DNA of 35,434 nt, taken from an uncultured Adlercreutzia sp. (lineage in GTDB: Bacteria; Actinomycetota; Coriobacteriia; Coriobacteriales; Eggerthellaceae). Made by a program: the position numbers and the translations under genes. Shown one piece after another: positions 16,570-24,303 of the stretch. Position 1 is the stretch's first letter; each line of letters begins with the position of its first letter. Under the pieces are notes generated by a model. It ran no database searches, was not told the origin of the DNA, and worked only from the letters and a program-made list of their open reading frames with translations. The stretch covers positions 1 to 35,434 of the forward strand of contig CANEDU010000008.1 of assembly GCA_947426355.1 (NCBI GenBank). The letters run 5' to 3'.

Positions 16570-18294
16570 CTATTCCGCGAGTGCGTACTCCGCAGCATCG
16601 GAGCCCGCCAACAGACCGGAGCCCCAGGCGAAGCCAATGCCTGCTCCACCACCGTCAAGGAAATAGTTCTCATGATACAGCTGAGACGCACTTTCGGTAC
16701 CGCAGCTGTACAGGCCGGGGATGGGCACTCGACCGTCCGTGAGAACCTGAAACTTGTCGTTGACTATCAATGATCCGACGGTTCCCAGCGTAACCGGCTC
16801 GCCCTCAATAGCATAATAAGGGCCGGGACCGTACTTGACCAAATAGGCCGCGGGCTTCCCAAGCAGCGCATCGACGCCCGCTTCACACGCTTCATCGTAG
16901 GCCTTCAAATTGCTTTCGAACAGGACGGTGTCGAACCCGGCGTTCTCGGCGAGTTCTTTAGCAGTCGCGCCCTTAAAGCCACAGCCCTGCGCCACCATAT
17001 CCTCCAGAACTTCGGTCAAGCCCGTCCACACAGTATCAGGCTCCGGCTTCTCGTCGCCGGCATGGGGAACCGTCCATGCATAGGGGAACTGCTCGGTGGT
17101 CGAATCAAAACCCATGGCCTGCAGTCCGCCAGTCTCGAGGGCGTCGATCATACCCTGAGAGACAATGGTGTAGTACCGTCCGCCAACCTGAACCGCTGAA
17201 TTAGGGCCTCCGTAGAAATTCACCGCCTCGTCCTCATTGCGGAACCGCACGCCAGCGCAATCCACTGCCATGGTAGCTGGGCAGTAGTTGAGATACTTCG
17301 TCATGAAACTTCTGAGAGTACCGTCGGGCCCTTGGTAGGTGCTACGGGACTGATGGTACAGCTGAGCGCCGAAATTGGCAGGCTTGCCAGCGCCCACAGC
17401 CTGCGCCATCTCCATTCCTTCTCCAATGTTGCTGGGCAGTCCGCCGTTGTAGAGTTCGAAACCCACCAGCTGCTCACACAGCTCGGCATTTCCCGCAAAC
17501 CCACCAGTGGCCAGAACAACTGCTTTGGCATTAATCTGAATGGTTTCACCGTTCTCGTTCACCGCATACAGACCGCACACAGAACCCTCGTCATTGGTAA
17601 TGAGTTTTCTTCCCGTAGTGGACATCATGACAGCGCCCCCCGACTGCTCGACAACGTCCCTGCAACCTGCAAAGAGAGCTGCGCGTTCATCGCCCTTTTT
17701 GTCCTTCCAGCCTACTGCATAGGTGAGTCCGTTTTTCTGCTCGATAAAGTTCCAGCCATGCTCTGACATCCAGTCAACAGCCGCTCCGCTAGAAGTCAGG
17801 AAGCGTCGCACCAGGCGCTCATTACAGTGATATTGTTGATCATGAATCCACTTCTTAACCATTTCATTAGCATCACACTCAATACCGAGTTCTTTCTGAA
17901 GCTGACTTCCGATACTAGTGCAGCAGCTGCCACCTGAATTTGCAGAGCATCCTCCAAGCGTTATAGTCTTTTCGATGAGCGCAACCTTCGCGCCAAGCTC
18001 GGACGCCTTGGCCGCGCAAGTGCACCCGGCTCCACCGCCGCCGACTACAGCAACGTCGCAATCGATGGTCTGGACGATCTCCCCAGGCTCAAACTGCGTT
18101 GCGGAGTTGGCAGTTGCGTCGCCGGCACCCGTCTGTGATAATTCAGCGCTTTGGTCACTACCAGCTGCTCCTTTCTGAGGGGCACAGCCGATTGCGCTTC
18201 CGCTCCAAGCCAGAAGGGCGCCGCCAAAAACGGCTCCCTGGAGAAACCCTCGACGAGAAACCCCTCCCGTCATTTTCTTTTCCTCGCGTTCCAT
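16570..18294 (-). CDS. Tat-exported FAD-dependent reductase (fumarate reductase/urocanate reductase flavoprotein-like)
   Basis: MEREEKKMTGGVSRRGFLQGAVFGGALLAWSGSAIGCAPQ Tat signal; FAD motif DVAVVGGGGAGCTCAAKASELGAKVALIEK; C-terminal GLYSCGTESASQLYHENYFLDGGGAGIGFAWGSGLLAG. Start at Met 18294 (residue 35 of the track ORF). Confidence 0.88.
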   Translation of the reverse strand: MEREEKKMTGGVSRRGFLQGAVFGGALLAWSGSAIGCAPQKGAAGSDQSAELSQTGAGDATANSATQFEPGEIVQTIDCDVAVVGGGGAGCTCAAKASELGAKVALIEKTITLGGCSANSGGSCCTSIGSQLQKELGIECDANEMVKKWIHDQQYHCNERLVRRFLTSSGAAVDWMSEHGWNFIEQKNGLTYAVGWKDKKGDERAALFAGCRDVVEQSGGAVMMSTTGRKLITNDEGSVCGLYAVNENGETIQINAKAVVLATGGFAGNAELCEQLVGFELYNGGLPSNIGEGMEMAQAVGAGKPANFGAQLYHQSRSTYQGPDGTLRSFMTKYLNYCPATMAVDCAGVRFRNEDEAVNFYGGPNSAVQVGGRYYTIVSQGMIDALETGGLQAMGFDSTTEQFPYAWTVPHAGDEKPEPDTVWTGLTEVLEDMVAQGCGFKGATAKELAENAGFDTVLFESNLKAYDEACEAGVDALLGKPAAYLVKYGPGPYYAIEGEPVTLGTVGSLIVNDKFQVLTDGRVPIPGLYSCGTESASQLYHENYFLDGGGAGIGFAWGSGLLAGSDAAEYALAE

Positions 18295-18542
18295 AATCCC
18301 GCCTTTCCTTGCTCCTCCGAATGCATCGAAGGCCTCTATTAATAAGGCCGCTTGCCCCGATTGGCAGGTGGCAGCGAGAATAGTGTTGGGACACAAGCTT
18401 GATGTCTATTGACCTAAAGGGCTGCATTTCCCAGAATCCCCATCGACCCAAAAGGGTGACGCAGTAAGTTTTACCTGGTAGCAAGGTTGTAAGGGAGATG
18501 TCTTCCATTATTTTCTTGCTCCATTTGTCAAATCGTAGTTTG

Positions 18543-18558
18543 GCAAATCTAGATTTGC
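18543..18558. promoter_or_regulatory. Perfect 16-bp palindrome, candidate operator upstream of the flavoprotein gene
   Basis: GCAAATCTAGATTTGC, about 250 bp upstream of the start at 18294; flanking half-site-like tcaaatcg. Confidence 0.45.
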
Positions 18559-18740
18559 GTGTCATACTCCACCTATTCATTTGGTCTTGAAGTCCAGAAG
18601 GCAAAGGACGCTTTAGTAGTCGGAAGCATAAGCTTGCATTCCTGGACGACTGCTGCCGCGCCCCAAAGCTCAGCTTATTTTCCTTTGCGTGCTCAGACGC
18701 ACAGGAAAGACCGAAACGTTTTTCGATTTCGCCAAAGATA

Positions 18741-18792
18741 AACCCCGTTTTTCTTTGCCGGGCCCGAGACGCCTCGCCGTCTCCAACGGGGT
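18741..18792. terminator. Nested hairpin, likely terminator
   Basis: aaccccgtt ... gagacg-cctcgc-cgtctc ... aacgggg, followed by tcttttcggcttttt on + strand. Confidence 0.5.
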
Positions 18793-18891
18793 CTTTTCGG
18801 CTTTTTATGCGCGAAATGTACGATAGTAGTGCGCATCAGGGATGCGCGGTGGCTCTTTTGGACAGAAATCGTCTCTTCCGCACCCCCCCTA

Positions 18892-20214
18892 TCAACGGAA
18901 TTCGACATCTGATGCACCGCCATCGTCTTTTTTCCGCAATTTCGACGTTTTTTGCCGCAAGGTCGTCGGATACAGGCTCTCGGAGCGAGCGATGAGGTAG
19001 GCGGGCAGCGTTGCGAATAGAGCTATCGGCACAACAGCGGCACCGAAGAGTTCAAGGGCCAGCGTCAGGGCCGTCAAAGGACAATTGGTGCAGGCGGCGA
19101 AGAAGGCGGCCATGGCAGCCACGGCAAAAAGAGGCTCCATATTTGCACCCGTAAACCCCGAGGCCATCGGTCCTGCAACCGAACCGAGGCAGGTGCCGAT
19201 GGCGAGAACGGGCATAATCTCGCCTCCCTTGAAGCCGCCAGCGAGCGTGAGCAGCGTCAGGGCCGCTTTGGCGGCGAAGGCCCACCAGGGCATCGCCTCT
19301 CCTGCCAGGGCCATCTCGATCTGCAGAGCCCCCGTGCCGCAATAGGCGCGCAAGTCCTCGTAATGGAATAACTCCGCATAGCCGACAACGAGCGCTGTGA
19401 CCACGCCGCCCGCGGCCAGCGCGAAAACGGGAGCGCCCAGCCGAGCGAGACCAGCGCGTAACCCCTTGAGGGCGGAGCAGAACACAAGCGCCAGCAATCC
19501 GCCCACCACACCTACGGCAACGGCAAGCAGCAAAAGAGCCACGCCAACTTTCGGATTCGCGACAGCAACCCAGAAGGCATCGGCGCCCGACGCCCCCGCC
19601 ACCCCAGCGGGCACCGCCAAAAACCGCACGCCTGCCGCCTCCACCACGCCCCAAGCAACGAACGAGGTTGCCACGGGTGCCCCCAGCGCCACTGCCGATT
19701 CGGGGCGCCGCCGCAGCGCCTCGAACGAGAACACGACCCCTGCCAAAGGCGTGCTGAGCATCGCACCGAGAGCGGCGGCCATGGCCGCCGGCGCGAGCAA
19801 ACAGCGAAAGCGCTCAGAAACGCGACCACGCAACAGACCGCTCGCGCCCGCCCCCATCTGAAGAGCTGCCGCCTCCTTGCCCACCGATCCCCCGCACAGC
19901 ACGGTGAGCGCCGTGCCCAAGATAATCGCCGGCACGAGCAGCACCGGCACAACACGCTCATCCCGCGTCGCCTCCATAACCTGCGCGGTGCTCCATGAGA
20001 AATCGAGCCCGAGCGCCCGATAGATCCCATAAGCGCAAAACCCCGCCACTGGCAGCAGCCATACGAGACGAGGATGGGCTGCGAACAGGGCGACCCCACC
20101 GTCCACGGCAAGACTAAGCGCCACTGTAAGCACGCCCACCATAATCCCCAGCACAACAAGAGAGAGCGCGAAAACCGCGCCCTCTCTCATGGCTTGTCGC
20201 TTCTCGGAAGCCAC
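18892..20214 (-). CDS. CLC family anion transporter (CLC-F-like)
   Basis: VLCGGSVGKEAAALQMGAG and GGFKGGEIMPVLAIGTCLGSVAG motifs; about 10 hydrophobic segments. Confidence 0.85.
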   Translation of the reverse strand: MASEKRQAMREGAVFALSLVVLGIMVGVLTVALSLAVDGGVALFAAHPRLVWLLPVAGFCAYGIYRALGLDFSWSTAQVMEATRDERVVPVLLVPAIILGTALTVLCGGSVGKEAAALQMGAGASGLLRGRVSERFRCLLAPAAMAAALGAMLSTPLAGVVFSFEALRRRPESAVALGAPVATSFVAWGVVEAAGVRFLAVPAGVAGASGADAFWVAVANPKVGVALLLLAVAVGVVGGLLALVFCSALKGLRAGLARLGAPVFALAAGGVVTALVVGYAELFHYEDLRAYCGTGALQIEMALAGEAMPWWAFAAKAALTLLTLAGGFKGGEIMPVLAIGTCLGSVAGPMASGFTGANMEPLFAVAAMAAFFAACTNCPLTALTLALELFGAAVVPIALFATLPAYLIARSESLYPTTLRQKTSKLRKKDDGGASDVEFR

Positions 20215-20237
20215 CGACCCCTCTTTCCCTATAAGCC

Positions 20238-21047
20238 TCAGCGACGTCCTCGCAGGGGGTCGTTATAAACCACCGCCGAATCAGGGCGCGCCTGGCAAAT
20301 GAGGGTCAGGTCGAACTCGCGCGCAAGACGAATGGTCTCGTCGGTGGGCACGGCCTTCGTAGCCAAAAGAGGCACGCCGGCATGAATGGCCTTCATGACC
20401 ATGTCTACGGGAAGCCGTCCGCTCGAAAAGATAAGCGCATCCTTTAAATCGATGCCCTCGCGCAGGGCCGCCCCCACCACCTTGTCGAAAGCGTTGTGGC
20501 GGCCCAGATCCTCGCAACAAACAACGACGGTGCCTCCCAGTACGAGATAACAGCTATGCGTGCCCGTCGTAGCCCGGTGCAAGGGCGAGTCCTCCGCGAA
20601 CGCCCGGGCTGCGGCGAAGACCCACTCCGCCTCCCAGGGAATGGGCTCCACGTTAGCCGGACGCTCGTCGTTGGTGAAATAACGGTTGTAGATGCGGTTA
20701 CCCGCACAACATGAGGGCACCGTCTCGATGCTCCGCCGAGAGAAGTCGGCGCAGCAGCAAGAGAGCAGCACCGACGCACGCGTTCCTTGTTCGCACAGGT
20801 AAATTTCCTCGATATCGTCGATGCCCCTTATGATGCCCTCGGTGTAAAGACGGCCTACCACCAGATCGATCAGATGATTGGGAGTGCAAACGACGCGCAT
20901 GGTGGGCACCGTGTTCACGGCCACCTCCAAGGTGTGCTCAACGAGCACCTTCCTCGTAACGGTATCGCACCGCCCCCCTGGCGCCAGAAGCGCGCCTTCG
21001 CAGAGCTCAACCGGCTCGCTTTCCCGATATCGATCGACCACCTTCAT
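20238..21047 (-). CDS. fdhD: Formate dehydrogenase accessory sulfurtransferase FdhD
   Basis: VLVEHTLEVAVNTVPTMRVVCTPNHLIDLVVGRLYTEGII; EDLGRHNAFDKVVGAAL; ALIFSSGRLPVDMVMKAIHAGVPLLATKAVPTDETIRLA. Confidence 0.92.
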   Translation of the reverse strand: MKVVDRYRESEPVELCEGALLAPGGRCDTVTRKVLVEHTLEVAVNTVPTMRVVCTPNHLIDLVVGRLYTEGIIRGIDDIEEIYLCEQGTRASVLLSCCCADFSRRSIETVPSCCAGNRIYNRYFTNDERPANVEPIPWEAEWVFAAARAFAEDSPLHRATTGTHSCYLVLGGTVVVCCEDLGRHNAFDKVVGAALREGIDLKDALIFSSGRLPVDMVMKAIHAGVPLLATKAVPTDETIRLAREFDLTLICQARPDSAVVYNDPLRGRR

Positions 21048-21050
21048 GAG

Positions 21051-21881
21051 TTACTTCTCCTGCTTCTTGTGGTAGATGAACCAATAGGCCAGGCCAACGA
21101 GCAGACCGCCGACAATGTTGCCGAGCGTGGCAAATGCCAGGTTGTAGGCCACACCGCCCAGCGTAATTGCGCCAGCCGCGCCAAAGCCAACGCCGTTGAG
21201 CACCAGGCCCATAGGCAGGAAGAACATGTTCGCCACGCAGTGCTCGAACCCACAGGCCACGAACGCCGAGATGGGCAGCAGAATACCCAGAACCTTATCG
21301 GCCGTTGTCTTCGACGAGAATCCGATCCACACCGCCAGGCACACGAGGATATTGCAGAGGACCGCCTTGAAGAACAGCACTTCGGGTGCGAGCGCAACCT
21401 TGCCCGCAGCCACAGAAACGAACGCCTCGCCAACAGCGCCACCGTTCATCCCCTGCAGGTTGGACATGAAGATGATGAACATGGCAAGAAGCGAGCCCGC
21501 GAGATTGCCGACCCACACAATGCCCCAGTTGCGGAACAAGCCTCCGAAGGTGATCTTCTTCGAGGCCTTGGCGCAAACCATGAGCACATTGCCGGTGAAC
21601 AGCTCGGCACCGCAGCAAAGCACCAGGCACAGGCCGAGGCAGAAGCACAAGCCTCCAACGAGGCGCTGCACACCGAAGGCCATGGTGGTGTCGCCCAAGA
21701 AGGTACAGAAGAACATACCGCCGAAGCCGATGAAGGCACCCGCAAGCATAGCGGAAACAAAGCATTTCGCGGCGGGCATGCCCGCCTTCGTCACGCCGAT
21801 GTTCTCGGCCTTGGCCTCAGTGGCCGCCGGCGCGAGCGCATCGGGGCAGACGACCGCAAGGTCTTCTTTCACGATAGACAT
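21051..21881 (-). CDS. focA: Formate/nitrite transporter (FNT) family, FocA-like
   Basis: MLAGAFIGFGGMFFCTFLG, GAELFTGNVLMV, FRNWGIVWVGNLAGSLL, AFVACGFEHCVANMFFLPMG. Confidence 0.93.
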   Translation of the reverse strand: MSIVKEDLAVVCPDALAPAATEAKAENIGVTKAGMPAAKCFVSAMLAGAFIGFGGMFFCTFLGDTTMAFGVQRLVGGLCFCLGLCLVLCCGAELFTGNVLMVCAKASKKITFGGLFRNWGIVWVGNLAGSLLAMFIIFMSNLQGMNGGAVGEAFVSVAAGKVALAPEVLFFKAVLCNILVCLAVWIGFSSKTTADKVLGILLPISAFVACGFEHCVANMFFLPMGLVLNGVGFGAAGAITLGGVAYNLAFATLGNIVGGLLVGLAYWFIYHKKQEK

Positions 21882-21896
21882 AGGTTGTATCCTTTC

Positions 21897-22403
21897 CTAA
21901 TTCACATAGGGGTATTTCTCGAAATTGCCGCCTTGGGCGATGCTTTGGTAAATGTGCTCCACAGCCGCCAGCACCTGCGGATGCACCGGATCGAAGAACT
22001 CGGTGCCCGCCGGCTGCACTCCGAGGAATACCACCTCGTTGCACATCTCTTCCAGCTCTCCCAACAAGTAGGTGATGGGCAGCGTATGGGTCGTGATGAG
22101 CGATTGGATAGCCACGTCTCGCGCCTCCAGACGCCGTATGTCGCCGGGGGCAAGCCCCATAGCGGCCGCATCTACCAGAAGCAGCCGGTTCGGAGCAAGG
22201 CGGCGCAGATAGCCCAAATCGTTTTCGGGCGTCTGTCCGCCATCCACGGCCGACCATCCCTCAACGGGGAAATCGTCGAGCTTCTTGGCCAGAAGAGGTC
22301 CGGCTGCATCGTCCCCGCGAAGGACGCTGCCCACGCAAAAGACGATATTGCCGCCCCGCTGCGAGTCTTCGCTGGCCGCGAGAATCTCCTCGGCGCTCAG
22401 CAT
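21897..22403 (-). CDS. hycI: Hydrogenase 3/4 maturation protease
   Basis: NIVFCVGSVLRGDDAAGPLLAKKL ... VDGGQTPENDLGYLRRLAPNRLLLVDAAAMGLAPGDIR; ATG 22403 with aaggaggg RBS. Confidence 0.9.
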   Translation of the reverse strand: MLSAEEILAASEDSQRGGNIVFCVGSVLRGDDAAGPLLAKKLDDFPVEGWSAVDGGQTPENDLGYLRRLAPNRLLLVDAAAMGLAPGDIRRLEARDVAIQSLITTHTLPITYLLGELEEMCNEVVFLGVQPAGTEFFDPVHPQVLAAVEHIYQSIAQGGNFEKYPYVN

Positions 22404-22990
22404 GTGACCCTCCTTCCCATAGCGTACACGCACGGCTCGCACTGAATCTCCTCCAAAAGGCAGAGAAACTCTTCAAGCCATGCAGGGGCGTCAATGGCCG
22501 TGACCATCTCGGCAGCCGCCCCCAGCGCCGCCGCTTCCTCCACCACTTCCAGAGCCGAGCCCGCCCGGCCCAGCGCCGCAATCACGGCCGGTTTCAGCAC
22601 GGGCACATGCTCCTTTTTCACCTCAATCTCGCCGAACTTCTCGATACCGGCGAGTTTGTCGCGGGCCTCGCCCGGCCCGAGCAGCGCCAACACGTCGGCG
22701 AACACCTCGCGAGAGGTGGCAAGACAGGGTTTGAGGCAGTCGATGACGCTGGTGTGGTGCCCAATGGCCAGCGTGTAGTACAGCACTGAGCGGACGTCTT
22801 CCGGAATGGAGCGCTCGTGGTCGACGAACTTCTCGCCGAGGCGGTAGAACACCACCTCGCGCGCCGTCCGCCCATCGGTCGTGTGGGCCGCCAGAGGCCG
22901 CATGGACGAAGCGCGCTCCGCCAAAGCCGCCGGCTCCCCTCCAAAGCCGGCGGCCCTTTGCCCGCGCTGCTGTCGCACGGTCACGCTCAT
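22397..22990 (-). CDS. hycH: Formate hydrogenlyase maturation protein HycH-like
   Basis: VVFYRLGEKFVDHERSIPEDVRSVLYYTLAIGHHTSVIDCLKPCL; position between small subunit and protease. Confidence 0.85.
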   Translation of the reverse strand: MSVTVRQQRGQRAAGFGGEPAALAERASSMRPLAAHTTDGRTAREVVFYRLGEKFVDHERSIPEDVRSVLYYTLAIGHHTSVIDCLKPCLATSREVFADVLALLGPGEARDKLAGIEKFGEIEVKKEHVPVLKPAVIAALGRAGSALEVVEEAAALGAAAEMVTAIDAPAWLEEFLCLLEEIQCEPCVYAMGRRVTC

Positions 22991-23769
22991 TCGTCGACGA
23001 CCTTGCTCACGAGCAGCGCTTTCAAGTCCATGAACACGGCGCGCTTGCGGGTATCGGTCTCGGCGGCAATAAGCGCGTCGGCTGCACCCAAGGCGTCAAC
23101 TTTGTCCTTGGTCAACGCCAGCATGAACTCGTCTACGATTTGCTTGCCGTAGTAGTAGCCGCTCATGCGGCGCGCCTCGCGCTCGAAAGCCGTGCGCACT
23201 TTGTAGGGTATGGCCGGGAAGGCCACGGGCGCCTGTTCGCCGGCGGGGGCCACATGATGGCTCGCGTGCAGCTTCTGGTCCAAGATGCCCAGCGCCGTGG
23301 CGAACCCGAAGATGGTGGCCGGCGGCGAGGGCGGACAGCCCGGCACATACACGTCCACGGGCAGAATGGGGTCTGTGCCACCCCACACGCAGTAGTTGTC
23401 GTGGAAGATGCCGCCCGTGCAGCCGCAGGCTCCGTAGGACATGACGATCTTCGGATCGGGGGCCGCGTGATAGGCCCGAAGGGCCGGCTCCCGCATAGCG
23501 CGCGTCATAGCGCCGGTGTAGATGAGCAGATCCGCATGGCGCGGTGAGGGCACCACCTTTATTCCGAAGCGCTCAGCATCGAAGGCGGCGGTGATAGTCG
23601 AGAAAATCTCGATCTCGCAGCCGTTGCAACCACCGCAGTCCACGCGGTAGACATAGACGGAACGCTTGATGGAATCGAGCAGCTTCTGTTTGGCCTCGGC
23701 CACCTTCGCGTCCAGCACGACCGGGTCGGGCCGCCATTGGAGCGCGTTTGGAAAGTCGTTCTCCAGCAT
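22987..23769 (-). CDS. hycG: Group 4 [NiFe]-hydrogenase small subunit (HycG/HyfI)
   Basis: VYRVDCGGCNGCEIEIFSTITAAFDAERFGIKVV, MSYGACGCTGGIFHDNYCVWGG, VYVPGCPPSP. Confidence 0.95.
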   Translation of the reverse strand: MLENDFPNALQWRPDPVVLDAKVAEAKQKLLDSIKRSVYVYRVDCGGCNGCEIEIFSTITAAFDAERFGIKVVPSPRHADLLIYTGAMTRAMREPALRAYHAAPDPKIVMSYGACGCTGGIFHDNYCVWGGTDPILPVDVYVPGCPPSPPATIFGFATALGILDQKLHASHHVAPAGEQAPVAFPAIPYKVRTAFEREARRMSGYYYGKQIVDEFMLALTKDKVDALGAADALIAAETDTRKRAVFMDLKALLVSKVVDE

Positions 23770-24300
23770 TTACGCCTCCCCCCTCTCGGGCGCCTGGTGA
23801 GCGAAGGCCTCGGCATCGTCGAAGCGGCGGCAGTCCAGGCACAGGTCCACCTTCTCGATATCGGCCGCAGCAGTGCCGCCCACGCTCTCGAGCACGCGCC
23901 GAGCATAGTCGACCTCCTTGGCCGAGGCATAGGGCTTGCCGCACCGCGAGCAGCAGGCCACCTCGTAGGAGCAGGACTCGCGCAGGTCGTCCTTATTCAG
24001 CACGGCCAGCTCGAAATCGCCTGTAAGCTCGATGGCAAACAGCGGGCAGACTTCCTGGCAGCGACCGCAGAAGATGCAGCGCCCGTAACTGATGTCCCAG
24101 GTGATACGGCTCTGCTTATCGTCCAGCTCCATGGTGATTGCATTAGCAGGGCAGGCGATGGCGCAGGCCGAGCAGGCAATGCAGAGCTTTTCGTTATGCT
24201 CCGGCTTCCCACGAAACCCTGCGGGCATCTCCAACGGCTCAAACGGATAGCCCGTCGTGGCATCACCAGCCTTGCGAATCTCCTTGAATAGCTTGAGCAT
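23770..24300 (-). CDS. hycF: 4Fe-4S ferredoxin subunit (HycF/HyfH)
   Basis: CIACSACAIACPANAITM and CIFCGRCQEVCPLFAIELT; additional Cys pairs at C-terminus. Confidence 0.93.
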   Translation of the reverse strand: MLKLFKEIRKAGDATTGYPFEPLEMPAGFRGKPEHNEKLCIACSACAIACPANAITMELDDKQSRITWDISYGRCIFCGRCQEVCPLFAIELTGDFELAVLNKDDLRESCSYEVACCSRCGKPYASAKEVDYARRVLESVGGTAAADIEKVDLCLDCRRFDDAEAFAHQAPERGEA

Positions 24301-24303
24301 GGC

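Noticed and set aside
18158-18604. 148-aa minus ORF upstream of the flavoprotein
   Set aside because: Second half overlaps the flavoprotein Tat-signal region in another frame; no recognisable domain or convincing RBS.
18892-20238. Fluoride riboswitch in front of the CLC gene
   Set aside because: Only 23 nt separate fdhD and the CLC start; no space for the motif.
20787-22445. 552-aa + strand ORF
   Set aside because: Antisense to fdhD, focA and hycI, all well supported on the minus strand.
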